DNA of 64,000 nucleotides. It comes from Pontibacter akesuensis. Its GTDB lineage: Bacteria; Bacteroidota; Bacteroidia; Cytophagales; Hymenobacteraceae. Each line of letters begins with the position of its first letter. Position 1 is the stretch's first letter. Positions 27,075 through 37,400 of the stretch are shown one piece after another. A program made the translations under genes and the position numbers. The notes under the pieces are model-generated. The model searched no databases. It worked only from the letters and a program-made list of their open reading frames with translations, and had not been told where the DNA came from. The stretch is taken from assembly GCF_001611675.1 (NCBI RefSeq), contig NZ_CP014766.1, positions 1,178,001 through 1,242,000 of the forward strand. Direction: 5' to 3'.

Positions 27075-28025
27075 TTACTCACTTATTACTTTCCAACCGT
27101 CATTTCCCGATAATATATTATTTACTGTATACTTTCGTGCTTCACGCCTTTTCAGCTGTTTTGCCCAACTAACCCTTGCCTTGGGAGCAGCGCCCGGTCC
27201 GATTGATTTGTACTCTGCATAGAATGCCGTCTTCTCCGCCTCAGGTTTGCTCCAGTTGTGCCATCCCTCCGGCCTGATGTGCTTCCCGAGCTTTGTGCTG
27301 ATGAACACCGTTTTGGCATAAGGCCTCCAGGGGCGGCCCAAGTATACTTTAGTTGCCTCCTCTGAGGCGGTGACAGTGCAGTTCAGGAAAACGAAGCCGA
27401 ACGCCTGCCCTTCCGGGGTGGAGGCAGCCGTGATGTAGGAGTTTTTCTTGCAGTGGATGATGCAGTTTTCAAATACGGCTGTGGCCGGGCCGAAGATAAA
27501 ATCTGTGGTGCCCTCGATGTAGCAGTTGCGGTAATACTGCCGGCTCCCGTTTACCCCGGCATAAAGCGTATCCTGGTCACCGATGATGCGGCAGTCTTCG
27601 AACACGCAGCGGTCGGCCTCTACATGCAATGCCACCGCCTGCCCTACCGTTCTGCCGGCGCTGTTCTCGAAGGTGATGTTCTCTGCCCTGAAGTCATTGC
27701 CCTGCACCAGTACCGTATAAGAAGTAAAAGTGTTAATGTCTCCCTTGCCGGAGTGGTCATCCCAGCGGATGATGGTTTTATACTTGTCCTCCCCGATAAA
27801 GGAAAGGTTGGACTTCCAGGTGGGGATAATGATCTTTTCGCGGTAGATGCCATTCTTAATAAAAATCTCCACCCGCTTCTCCGGGAAAGAAGGCACGACA
27901 TCTACCGCGGCCTGAATGGAAGTATAATCTCCGCTTCCGTCCTGCGCCACAACTACCCTGCCCTGCTGCGCCTGCACGAGCGTAGCAATCAAACAAAGTA
28001 TAAGTAGGGCTGACAGTCGTTTCAT
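27075..28025 (-). CDS. Pectin methylesterase (CE8)
   Basis: A 316-aa secreted CE8 enzyme (signal peptide ending at LVQAQ, residue 20). The catalytic set is complete: GQAVALHVEADR, GDQDTLYAGVNG, GTTDFIFGPATAVF and LGRPWRPYAK. It resembles the CE8 at 2,635 most closely (same short loop between YTSYTVLVQGNDF and the catalytic region). It follows the PL1 gene at 28,035 by 9 bp, so de-esterification and cleavage are coupled on one transcript. It is the final gene before the susC promoter region. Confidence 0.93.
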   Translation of the reverse strand: MKRLSALLILCLIATLVQAQQGRVVVAQDGSGDYTSIQAAVDVVPSFPEKRVEIFIKNGIYREKIIIPTWKSNLSFIGEDKYKTIIRWDDHSGKGDINTFTSYTVLVQGNDFRAENITFENSAGRTVGQAVALHVEADRCVFEDCRIIGDQDTLYAGVNGSRQYYRNCYIEGTTDFIFGPATAVFENCIIHCKKNSYITAASTPEGQAFGFVFLNCTVTASEEATKVYLGRPWRPYAKTVFISTKLGKHIRPEGWHNWSKPEAEKTAFYAEYKSIGPGAAPKARVSWAKQLKRREARKYTVNNILSGNDGWKVISE

Positions 28026-28034
28026 AGTGTGTTC

Positions 28035-29471
28035 TTACTTAACCAGATTTCCTTCTACTAAACTGTTCAAGTATACTTCGATATTCGTGTACTGCTTGTC
28101 CAGCGTGTAAGCGGCAGCGTCTGCGGCGTCGTCAGCATTCAGTTTTTGCTGGCGCTCCCATGCATCCGGCATGCCGTCCTGGTCCTTATCGGCAGGTGCT
28201 TCTACAGCCTTCATTTCTGGCCAGCCACCCACGTCCTTTTGCGAATCGATAATGCCGTTCTTGTTTTTGCCGTTGGTTGCCTGCCCTGTTCTTACTTCCT
28301 GTACCACGCGCGCATCCACTGCATCGCGTCGGTAACTGGCACCGGCATGGGCCAGCACAGAGGCAAAAGCCTCCTGCGCAGACTGATCCGGTATGGCCGT
28401 GCTGTTGAACGGATTTCCCACCAGCGCAGAATCCGGATGTTCCAGCGCTACGCCTAAGGCGTTATACTGCGTCACTTCCGGACTTCCCTCCACCACGTTG
28501 CCTGCCAGGTAAAACTGCCCGTAAGGTGCGTAAGGCTCCAGCAGCCTGTCTTTCTTTGATTTTGGTGTGGCCGGGCCGGGCTTGTAGAAGTTGTTCACCA
28601 TGTTGTACCTTCCCCTTTCGCCGCCATAGGTGTTGTTGCCACCCCAGTTAAAGATTACGTTGTTACGGAAGTCCACCAATTCGTCAGGTGAGTTGGCCGT
28701 GGTTTTGGAACCACTGAAACGCGGCATGCGGCTCATGTGGTTGGCCAGCAGGTTGTGGTGAAACGACGCGCCCACGCCTCCCCAGATACCGCCGTACCCG
28801 TGGTCGCCCTTGGCATGTATAGACTGGTTCAGGCTTTCGGAAATGATGCACCACTGCAGCGTGAAATTTGTATTGTCGTAGAAGGAAGCGCTCTCATCGG
28901 TTGCCCAGCTCATGGAGCAGTGGTCCACAATGATGTTGCTTTTCCCCTTATTTGCCGTCAGCGCATCCGCCTGTACGCCCTTCACATCGCCCATGCGGAA
29001 ACGCAGGTAGCGTACAATTACATTATCGGCCTTGATGTTAACAGGAAAGTTTCGAATCGTGACGCCATCGCCCGGCGCTGACTGGCCGGCAATGGTGATA
29101 TCAGGATTGTTTATATCAAGCGGCGACTCCAGGTCAAGTATACCAGAGACAGCGAACACCACCATGCGTGGTCCTTTTTTTCGGACGGCCTCCCGCAAAC
29201 TGCCCGGCCCTTCATCGTTCAGGTTCGTAACCACCACCACTTGTCCGCCGCGGCCACCGGTCGTGAATTTACCGAAGCCCTCTGCTCCAGGGAATGCCAG
29301 CTGCTGCACAGTTTCTGTTGCAGGCACAGCTGCCACAGGGACAGTAACAGCCTCGGGTGCAGGTTCACCGGAAGATACGCTTGCCGGCTGCTGTACGCAG
29401 CCAGCAAAGCATACCATCGGCAAAAATAATCCTAACAAACTCACTCTCACCTTAATTCTATTCTTAAACAT
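28035..29471 (-). CDS. Pectate lyase (PL1-type), lipoprotein
   Basis: A 478-aa lipoprotein (lipobox VCFAGC near residue 25) followed by a Pro/Val/Ala-rich linker and a beta-helix lyase domain. Key stretches are FPGAEGFGKFTTGGRGG, VDHCSMSWATDESASFY and ANHMSRMPRFSGSK. The C-terminus repeats the paralogue pattern PADKDQDGMPDAWE and YTNIEVYLNSLV. It should produce unsaturated oligogalacturonides. Relative to the other two copies a His in the NHNS-like stretch is changed (ANHMSR), which may alter the active-site edge but leaves the Arg. It lies between the DUF4861 gene (70 bp upstream) and a CE8 gene (9 bp downstream). Confidence 0.92.
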   Translation of the reverse strand: MFKNRIKVRVSLLGLFLPMVCFAGCVQQPASVSSGEPAPEAVTVPVAAVPATETVQQLAFPGAEGFGKFTTGGRGGQVVVVTNLNDEGPGSLREAVRKKGPRMVVFAVSGILDLESPLDINNPDITIAGQSAPGDGVTIRNFPVNIKADNVIVRYLRFRMGDVKGVQADALTANKGKSNIIVDHCSMSWATDESASFYDNTNFTLQWCIISESLNQSIHAKGDHGYGGIWGGVGASFHHNLLANHMSRMPRFSGSKTTANSPDELVDFRNNVIFNWGGNNTYGGERGRYNMVNNFYKPGPATPKSKKDRLLEPYAPYGQFYLAGNVVEGSPEVTQYNALGVALEHPDSALVGNPFNSTAIPDQSAQEAFASVLAHAGASYRRDAVDARVVQEVRTGQATNGKNKNGIIDSQKDVGGWPEMKAVEAPADKDQDGMPDAWERQQKLNADDAADAAAYTLDKQYTNIEVYLNSLVEGNLVK

Positions 29472-29541
29472 TTGTGTTTTCTTATTTTGGATGATGCTTC
29501 ACAACTAAGGCTACTGGCATCACTAAATTCACTTTAGCAGG

Positions 29542-30831
29542 CTACCGTTTCGAAAGCCTAACCTGAACCGGGTTAGCCAACTCGGCTGCCGTTTTGTTCA
29601 GGTATTCTGTAAACTGCGCTTCGTTCTTTATACCCTCCGGCTCCAGTTCCCAGGCTGCCAGAAAATAATACTCCAGTTGGTTCGCTTCAGGCTTCAGCTG
29701 CACCACATGGCTGTTGGCATCTTCGGTGAAACGGATAAAATCTTTGGGGCGGAACAGCACGGCAATTCCCAGCTTGTCGTTGTTCAGGCTTTGCTGGCCG
29801 TAGGTGGCCAGATAGCCCCACGCCTTGTCGCTGCCTGTGCTCGAAAGCAGTTTTGCCTTCGCATCCTTTATCAGCCCGGTACTTAAATTCTCCGGGTTTG
29901 CCCCTGTTACCTGCACCTGGTGGTGCGTCAGGCGGCTGCCGGCGTGTATGCCCAACTGCGACTGTACGCCCATTTCCATATCGGCCACTTTCCAGCCATA
30001 GTAGTTGGTGCCGATGGAGGAGTACAGGTTGCCGTTTTCCCTGATCACGCTGATCATACTGTCTGTCTCAGCGATGCGGTTTGCCTGCCCGTTGTGGAAA
30101 TGAGCGAGGGTGCCCACACCCAAAGACTTGCCTACTTTCAGCACATCCATACCCCAGGCGCCTTCCTCATGGTAAGAGTCATAGCCATCCTGGCCCACCT
30201 GCTGCAGCACCATTTCGTTTGTTTTCTTCCCGAACACATCCGTACCATTGCGCCAGTCCAGGTAAAAGCGGTAGCCTACTTTATCAGACTCCCAGCCTGG
30301 GCCTTCATAGCGGATATAGTAGGAGTGGTCAGTTACTTCATCCGGCACGCGCAGTGAATCCACGTTTTGAAACGTGCCGCCGATGTACTTCCTGTTTTTA
30401 AACTTCCCGCCTACTTTGTGCGATAATTCGGCCTGGGTGCGTTTGGTATAATCTCTTTTTGCTATGCCTTGCTTGTTGTATCGGATGGTAAGCTTGCGCG
30501 CCTCATTCGCTTTCAGCTCATCCAGCACCAGCATAATTCCCTTTTTTTCTTTTAACTTGCTGTTGTACTGGCTCGGAATTTCCGTTTTGCCGTTCAGCAC
30601 CACAAAGGCATTTGGATTGAAGTCAGGCGCAGATTTCTTTAAATCCGCTTCCGCTATAAATACCATCACGTTCTGGCGCGGCTGGCTCAGCGGATTTTTC
30701 ACTTCCATGCTCAGTGCCCGTGGGAACTCCTGCTTGAGGTTCTGCGCGTGCGCATCCTGTGCGAACAGCACAACCAGCAGCAGTTGGAGTGGTATCCAGT
30801 ATGTCAGGCTCTCAATTAGTCTGTTGTTCAT
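29542..30831 (-). CDS. DUF4861-family secreted protein
   Basis: A 429-aa secreted protein with a signal peptide ending at DAHAQ (residue 30). Sequence features such as YIRYEGPGWESDKVGYRFYLDWRNGTDVFGK and EEGAWGMDVLKVGKSLGVG match what I know of the DUF4861 family, which is common in Bacteroidota pectin and RG loci. Segments rich in aromatic residues and Gly suggest a beta-sandwich or supersandwich fold like that of some lyases and mutarotases. The reaction is not established to my knowledge. A role on rhamnogalacturonan or unsaturated uronate products is inferred from its place between a DUF5123-type gene and a PL1 gene. Confidence 0.8.
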   Translation of the reverse strand: MNNRLIESLTYWIPLQLLLVVLFAQDAHAQNLKQEFPRALSMEVKNPLSQPRQNVMVFIAEADLKKSAPDFNPNAFVVLNGKTEIPSQYNSKLKEKKGIMLVLDELKANEARKLTIRYNKQGIAKRDYTKRTQAELSHKVGGKFKNRKYIGGTFQNVDSLRVPDEVTDHSYYIRYEGPGWESDKVGYRFYLDWRNGTDVFGKKTNEMVLQQVGQDGYDSYHEEGAWGMDVLKVGKSLGVGTLAHFHNGQANRIAETDSMISVIRENGNLYSSIGTNYYGWKVADMEMGVQSQLGIHAGSRLTHHQVQVTGANPENLSTGLIKDAKAKLLSSTGSDKAWGYLATYGQQSLNNDKLGIAVLFRPKDFIRFTEDANSHVVQLKPEANQLEYYFLAAWELEPEGIKNEAQFTEYLNKTAAELANPVQVRLSKR

Positions 30832-30890
30832 TTTCAGCGCTTTACTTCAGGTGGCAATATGTGCCTTTCTTGCTTCTTCTCTGATCACTA

Positions 30891-30934
30891 AATAATAAGG
30901 GTGTGGCCATACGTATGGCCACACCCTTATTATA
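30891..30934 (-). terminator. Long palindromic terminator after second susCD operon
   Basis: A 44-bp palindrome whose arms (22 nt each, 21 matching) meet at CCATAC/GTATGG without a loop, with TAATA and TTATT at the ends. It lies 6 nt past the stop codon of the DUF5123-type gene. Its symmetry would permit termination from either strand. Confidence 0.8.
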
Positions 30935-30940
30935 GCTGTG

Positions 30941-32572
30941 TTAGTAAATCCAACGTGGGTCACCAACAGGACCACCGTTGTTACTGGCCGTTCTTAAAGG
31001 CGAGCCAGCCGGCAAAGTAAAGTTAGTTGTCGACTCATTCCATCCCAGGTCAACGGCGGTATTGCCGATAAGCTGCGCAAACTCAGGGAAGATTAACGCT
31101 GCACCCTCTCCATTTGTCAGATTGTAGAGGTTGTTGTAAGCTACCGTTACAGTAGAGCCTGTGCTGCTCACGCGAATCATATCCAGCCCACCGGCCGAGT
31201 TAATATTGGCAAGTATAGAATTCTGCATGGTAAAGTTTACCATGTTTCCTCTTGCATCCAGCAGCGGATAGTCTCTGTAACCAAAGTTCGCCAGTGTGCT
31301 GTTCTCAATCAGGATGGTTGGCACAGGTGCCCCTGGCAAATCCTTCGCCCAGCTGATAAGCTGGCGACCAATGCCGTAGAAGGTGGAGTTCACCAGTTCC
31401 AGGCGCTGAAACTGCATCTCATCCAGCACAAAGAAAGAGTAACCGCCGCTTTCACCTACATTGTAGACCAGGGAGTTGCTGATTCTGATGGTGTTTACCT
31501 TGTAATCGTTGTCTTTGCCCCTATTGCCACGCAGGATCGTATTGCCCACCCCGTGTATAATGCTGTTCTCAACGATGAAATTTCCGAAGTTGGCGGCACC
31601 GCCAACGAAGTTGAAGAAGTAATCGGCACCTTCCACGCTACCGTCAAACTCGATACCAGCGAAGGTCGCTCCGGCACCCTCTCCTTCCACATCAAACTGC
31701 TTGAAGTTTACCTTAGTATCTCTGGGATTGCCCGAAGTAGACCGGAGTGTGATTTTCTTCCCGTTGATTTTAAACGTTTCTGAAAGAGAGTACACTCCCG
31801 GCTCCAGGCCAATCACGTCACCGCTTGCACTATTTTCCAGGGCCTCCTGCAGGTTGTCTTCCGGCGTCAGCACGGTGGTGTACATGGTTTCCATGGCCGT
31901 GGTGAACGAAGAGAAGCCCTTGCTTCTGTTGCCGGCATAGATCTCTACGTTATAGAACGTGTTCGGCTGCAGGTTGCCCACGGTGATGGAGCCCGAGGCG
32001 ATGGCCTCCTCAGTTAGCGCTACCTCAATAGCATCGCCCGTGGCAGGACGAAGCACTAACCGCGTCAAAGTCGGAGTTGGTCTCCACCTTAACAGGACGC
32101 TCGTTGCTTTGATGTCCGGCCCATAGAGTGGCAGCATTACCTGCTCTCCCCTTATCTGAAAGCTATTGCTGGTTACCCAGTGCGACTCCGGCCTGTCACC
32201 CAGTGCGTTGGCCTTGATGCGGGCGAAGTACTTTGTCCGTACGTCCAGTTGCTCGTCTGTTAGTACCACACCGGCCGTGTCTGTCTGCACCGAAACAATT
32301 ACGGGTGACTGGAACAGGGTGTCTGCGGCCACCTCTACGGTATAAGTAGCGCCGCTGCTGGCGGTGGTGTACAGCGATGGGTTCCAAGTTAGCTTTACCT
32401 GATTGATGCCGGACTGCGACTGGATGTCGCCGGCGGGCGTGAACATGCGCATTGGGGCCAGCTTATCCGGGTCCTCCTCGCAGGACAACGCCAGCATGCC
32501 CAGCAGCACCACCGGTAGAAGTCGGAATATTCTGTTTATAGCCTCTTTCATATCTTGAAGGTTAGATTTCAT
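30941..32572 (-). CDS. Lipoprotein with fibronectin-III-like domains and a DUF4957/DUF5123 beta-helix
   Basis: A 543-aa lipoprotein (lipobox LALSC near residue 30). Two fibronectin-type-III-like modules (about residues 45-235, e.g. INQVKLTWNPSLYT and KATSVLLRWRPTPTLTRL) precede a right-handed beta-helix that begins EDNLQEALENSASGDVIGLEPG and ends LGWNESTTNFTLPAGSPLRTA. This architecture corresponds to proteins annotated DUF4957 plus DUF5123 in Bacteroidota PULs. It is the third gene of the susC-susD unit, where surface glycan-binding proteins or surface lyases usually sit. It probably binds or cleaves pectin at the surface; catalytic residues are not recognised. A start at 32,551 would shorten the n-region. 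Confidence 0.78.
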   Translation of the reverse strand: MKSNLQDMKEAINRIFRLLPVVLLGMLALSCEEDPDKLAPMRMFTPAGDIQSQSGINQVKLTWNPSLYTTASSGATYTVEVAADTLFQSPVIVSVQTDTAGVVLTDEQLDVRTKYFARIKANALGDRPESHWVTSNSFQIRGEQVMLPLYGPDIKATSVLLRWRPTPTLTRLVLRPATGDAIEVALTEEAIASGSITVGNLQPNTFYNVEIYAGNRSKGFSSFTTAMETMYTTVLTPEDNLQEALENSASGDVIGLEPGVYSLSETFKINGKKITLRSTSGNPRDTKVNFKQFDVEGEGAGATFAGIEFDGSVEGADYFFNFVGGAANFGNFIVENSIIHGVGNTILRGNRGKDNDYKVNTIRISNSLVYNVGESGGYSFFVLDEMQFQRLELVNSTFYGIGRQLISWAKDLPGAPVPTILIENSTLANFGYRDYPLLDARGNMVNFTMQNSILANINSAGGLDMIRVSSTGSTVTVAYNNLYNLTNGEGAALIFPEFAQLIGNTAVDLGWNESTTNFTLPAGSPLRTASNNGGPVGDPRWIY

Positions 32573-32587
32573 GATTCAGATTTTGAA

Positions 32588-34405
32588 TTAATAGCCGTAG
32601 TCCTGAGTTAGCCTGTAGTTTTGGTTCAGGACGCCTGAGTAGATCGGGAACAGCTCCGATTTGTTTGCCTCGAACGCCACGGCGAAACTCGCCACGTAGT
32701 CTGCGTCCACAGCCGCTGCCCAGTTCACGCGGGTATAGCCCACGGGAGCCGATGAAGGCGCTGGCGTGAACATCACGTCGCTGATCGGGCCGCCATAGAA
32801 GTTAAAGCTCTCCACCTCTGCCGGCACCGTGAGGTTTACCACCGGTGTTGGCTGGTAGTACACATACTTTGGCACGTTGGCATAGCGCCCCTGCTGGTTC
32901 ATCAAATCCCTCAGGTCTTGCCGCGTTTCGGCTACCATGGTTGCCAATCGATTCCAGCGAATCAAGTCATACTTGCGAATTCCCTCTCCTCCAAACTCTA
33001 GCAGGCGCTCGTGTACAAGTGCTTCAAAAAAGCCTTCCTTGTCTGTTGGCGTGTTGCCCATTCTGGCTTCGTGGCCTACAAAGGCTCTTCTTCTCACCTT
33101 CTCGAAAGCCTCAATGGCCTGTGGCGTTGGTCCGTTCAGCTCATTCTCAGCCTCAGCGAACATCAGCAGCACGTCGGCATAACGCAGCACCGGCCAATTG
33201 ATGCCCACGTTCTGTGCTGTTCCGGCGATGCTTGTCCAGTACTTGCGAAACTTGCCATCGCGCATGAGTGTGAGGCGTGTCAGTTCCTTTTCATCGTTCT
33301 TGTCTATCTGGAAGTAAGCAATGGTAACATCTCTCCTTACATCACCGATTGAGTCAAACTCATAGAAGTATGTTGGGATGGCCTCGAGCTGCCCGTTAGC
33401 CGCGCCATACTTGGAGCTGCGGTCAATGCGGATGCCATTGCTGTAGCCCAGCTTGCTGTCTGTCCTGGAGTTGCCTCCAAAGGCACCCACCTCAAAGATC
33501 ATCTCGTTGCCGCTTCCGCCACTAACACCTGTGTGCAGGTTTCTGAAAACCTGCTCAAAGCTTGGGTTCAGGCTATACTTGCCGCTCTGCATGATGTCCA
33601 GTGTTTCCTGCCGTGCTATCTGGTAGTAGGTCTGGTAATCTGAGCGGCGCTCTACCTGGCGGGAGTCTCTTCTGAGGGCATAACCGCCACGGGCTAGCGC
33701 GAGTCTTGCCCGCAGGCCCTTCACAGCTGCTTTCGTGATGCGCGTGTTAGGGTCTCCCGATTCATCCTGCCACGGCACCAACTCGGCAGCCTGTGCCAGA
33801 TCCTCCAGCAGACGGTCGTAAATCTGGTCCTGGTCTGTTTTTGGCAAGTATAAATCAGTCTGGTCTGCGGATGGCTCGAAAGGAGCCGGTACATCGCCCC
33901 AGTTGCGAATCAACTCATGGTAGAAGATGGCACGAAGCGTCAGGGCCTCGCCATGCAGTTTCCGCAGCGCCGCCTGCTCGGCCGGGGTGCCGCTGGTATA
34001 CAGGGCGGAGGCCGGAATATACTTGATGGCAATGTTGGCGCGCTCTATGCCTTCGTACAACTGCAGAAAGGGATTGTTGAGCTCCGAGTTGTCCGGACTA
34101 ACGCCGAAGCCGCTGATACCTCTGCGGTCAAGCGGGTTGTACGTGCCACCGATCCTGAAATCGTCGGCCGCGTTCGGGTAGAGCGTTGAAATACGGCTGC
34201 CGTACCCATTGTCGCCCATCAGGCTGTTGTAAATACCAGTTACGGCGGAGTTGGCATAGCCTACACTTGTAAAAACGGTTGCCTGCGATACGGTGGACGG
34301 GTTCTCCACGTCCAGGTAGTTCTCGCAGGAGGAGAATGTCAGGATGCCCCCCAGTGCCAGTGGTAAAAGCAGCGACTTTATATAGTTCTTATTCATCTTC
34401 ATCAC
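32588..34405 (-). CDS. susD: SusD/RagB-type outer-membrane glycan-binding lipoprotein
   Basis: A 605-aa lipoprotein (lipobox FSSC near residue 27, then ENYLDVENPSTVSQ). The SusD hallmark GEALTLRAIFYHELIRNWGD is near residue 150, and the C-terminal part carries ALVHERLLEFGGEGIRKYDLIRWNRL. It pairs with the SusC encoded 9 bp upstream. It differs strongly from the SusD at 22,117, so the two systems probably take up different pectic fragments, for example homogalacturonan versus rhamnogalacturonan oligomers. That split of function is inference. Confidence 0.94.
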   Translation of the reverse strand: MMKMNKNYIKSLLLPLALGGILTFSSCENYLDVENPSTVSQATVFTSVGYANSAVTGIYNSLMGDNGYGSRISTLYPNAADDFRIGGTYNPLDRRGISGFGVSPDNSELNNPFLQLYEGIERANIAIKYIPASALYTSGTPAEQAALRKLHGEALTLRAIFYHELIRNWGDVPAPFEPSADQTDLYLPKTDQDQIYDRLLEDLAQAAELVPWQDESGDPNTRITKAAVKGLRARLALARGGYALRRDSRQVERRSDYQTYYQIARQETLDIMQSGKYSLNPSFEQVFRNLHTGVSGGSGNEMIFEVGAFGGNSRTDSKLGYSNGIRIDRSSKYGAANGQLEAIPTYFYEFDSIGDVRRDVTIAYFQIDKNDEKELTRLTLMRDGKFRKYWTSIAGTAQNVGINWPVLRYADVLLMFAEAENELNGPTPQAIEAFEKVRRRAFVGHEARMGNTPTDKEGFFEALVHERLLEFGGEGIRKYDLIRWNRLATMVAETRQDLRDLMNQQGRYANVPKYVYYQPTPVVNLTVPAEVESFNFYGGPISDVMFTPAPSSAPVGYTRVNWAAAVDADYVASFAVAFEANKSELFPIYSGVLNQNYRLTQDYGY

Positions 34406-34414
34406 CTTAAAAAA

Positions 34415-37400
34415 TTAGAAAGTAACATTCACACCACCCAGTATAAAGCGGCTGCGCGGATAGGCAGCGTAGTCAACCCCTGGCGTCAGCGGGTTGCCGC
34501 GGCGGGTGTTTGCTTCCGGATCGTAACCTGAGTAACCTGTTAAGGTCAGCAGGTTGTTTACGGTGGCGTATACTCTGAACTTGGAGAAAACCCTTGTTCT
34601 GTCAACAATGCTTTGCGGCAAAGTATAACCGAGTGTCACGTTGCTGATGCGCAGGTAAGAACCATCTTCGATGGCGAAAGAGTGCAGGAAGTACTGGCCC
34701 AGCGGCGGTGTCCAGAACTGAGCGTTCTGGTTCAGGGCAGCCAGTTGCTCAGGGTCCGTTACCAGTTGCCCGTTGTCGTCGAAGCGTCTCCAGCGGTCGT
34801 TCACCATCGTCAGCATGTTGTTATCACGGTACAGGTACTGTGTAGTGAACTCAATCTTGTTGGCGTTGTACACTTTGTTGCCATAGGAGAAGTTCATGAA
34901 CACGCTCAGGTCAAAGCCTTTGTAGGTGAACTGCTGACCAAAGCCACCGATGAATTTCGGCTGTGAAGAACCTAATACTTTTCTATCATCCGGAGTAATC
35001 ATGGAGTTGCCATCGTCTGTCAGGTCAGCTAACCTAAGGTCGCCTGGCTGCGGGTCTCTGTTACCAAGAGCAATGTCTTTGCTGTTCGGAATGCCCTCTT
35101 TCAGCGTATACGTCCAGGTACCGGAGGCTTCGTTGAAGGCGGCGTTGAAATCATCCACTGTGTAGAAGCCGTCTGTAACGTAGCCATAGTACTGGCCGAT
35201 TGGCTGACCCACCTGTACCCAGAAATCCTGCAGGTTATTCACCCAACCTGACATCTCGGCATAAGACTGCAGCTGGTTGCCCTCAGAGTCAATTCCCAGG
35301 CTCACGATCTTGTTGCGGTTGAAAGCCATGTTAAAGTTGGTGTTCCAGGTGAAGGCGCTGTTGTCCACCACCACGCCGCTTAACTGCAGTTCCAGTCCTT
35401 TGTTCTCTGTTTCACCGATGTTCTGCAACTGGGTGGAGTAACCGCTGGTTTGTGGGATCCGGGCCATCAAAAGAAGATCTCTGGTGCTGTTCTGGTACAC
35501 ATCCACCGAGCCGCTTAGCCTGTTGTTAAACAGGGAGAAGTCGAGGCCAAGGTTCCTGGAGATGGTTGTTTCCCACTTCAGGTTTGCGTTAGCCAGGTCG
35601 GGCGCCACAAAACCAGGAGTCACCGCCTCAGAGAAGGCATAGCCATAGTTGCCTGAGTTGGTGAACTGCGTTTTCCAAAGGTCCTGCCCGATACGGTTGT
35701 TACCTACTTCGCCGTAGCTGATGCGCAGCTTCAGGTCAGACAACCAATTGTCGGTACCAGCCATAAAGTCTTCATCAGCAATATGCCAGGCCAGGGATGC
35801 AGAAGGGAAATAGCCTACGCGGTTCTCAGGAGAGAAAAGCGAAGAGGCATCACGGCGCAGGTTTACTGTGGCCAGGTACTTGCCCTTGTAGTTGTAGGTG
35901 GCACGCCCGAAGAAAGACAGGAGTCTGTTTTCCTGCTCAAACGTAGCCGGCGCATCCTGTATCAAGCCCGATGGCGGTGTTGCCTTGTCGATACCGGCCC
36001 AGGCCTGCTCTGCGGTGATATCCACTGGCAGGTACTTGGTGATTATGGTAGAGCCGTTCGACTGGCGCTGCCAGATCTCATGTCCGAGCAGGGCCGTAAA
36101 CTCGTGATCTGACCCCAGATCGAATCTATAGTTCAGCGTGTTGGAGTTTGTCAGCGAGAGCGCCTCTCCCTTACGAATCTCAGATACCGGCATGTCTGCG
36201 TTCTGTCTGGCAAGGCTGGTGTAGCGGCCGTCGAAATCGTAGCGGTCGGTGTTGGTGTTGGTGATACCGACAACCGTTTTAAAAGTCAGGTTCTTGATGA
36301 TGTCGTAGCTGAACCAGCCATTCACCAGGATGTCGTTTCGGTTGTTTTCGCGCAGCTCCTGGTTGGCCAGCAGCAGCGGGCTGATCAGGTTCGTCTGGTT
36401 GGCGAACTCAGGATCAAACTCATCTACTGTGCTTTCCATGCCTGGCGCCACAAATGGTCTGAAGCGCACGGCGTTTCTCAGCCTGTTGTTGCTCTGCGAG
36501 CCGGTAGCGGAAGTGCCTACGCCTTCTATCGACTGGCGGCTGTAGCGGGTGCTAAGACCCAAACGCAGCTTGTCAGTAGCGCGGTGGTCGAACTTAAAAG
36601 AGGCGAGCGTTCTGACAAAGCCAGAGTTCAGCATAATGCCTTGCTCATCGGAGTGGTTCAGCGTAAAATTAAAAGAGGTTTTCTCGCTACCGCCCCTCAC
36701 GCCAAGTATGTGTGTCTGGCTTGATGCGTCGCGTCCGAAAACCTCCTCCTGCCAATCGGCAAACGGCATGTTCTGATAGATATCGATATCCTCGTACAGG
36801 CCATAGCGCTGTGTAAAGGTGTTTTTCGTTTCCTGGTCGGTGTTGTAGTTGTAGATTTCGTACTGATACTTCACGTAGTCGTACGGCTTCATCACGTCCA
36901 GCTTGTTTACGATGCTTCTTACACCGGCAAATCCGTTGTAAGTCACTTCGGTTGGCATGGCCACACCGCCTTTTGTCGTGATCACCACCACGCCGTTGGC
37001 ACCGCGGGCACCGTAAATAGCGGTAGAGGCCGCATCTTTCAGCACGTCAATCGACTCAATCTCCTGTGGCGAAAGTATAGACAAGGCATCCTCCATCTGG
37101 ATACCGTCCACAATATATAAAGGAGAGTTATCCTGAGTGATTGAGCCTCCGCCGCGTACCCGAATCTGAATTTCGGCGCCTGGCTGGCCCTCCGAGGTAG
37201 TTACCTGCACACCTGCCAGCCTGCCGGCAAGCGCTTCCGCAGCCGTGCTTACAGGTATATCGGCCAATTGCTTCGAATTTACCGACGACACAGAACTCGT
37301 TAGGTCCCTTCTGTTCACGGTACCGTAACCCACCACCACTACTTCTTCCAGCGCCTGCTGGTCAGGTTGAATAGAAGTGTTTATTGTTTGCCTGCCCTCT

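Noticed and set aside
32943..32953. CCAATCGATTC as a sixth LacI-type operator
   Set aside because: It lies deep inside susD coding sequence and lacks the GCGCAA arm; it encodes part of a normal SusD segment.
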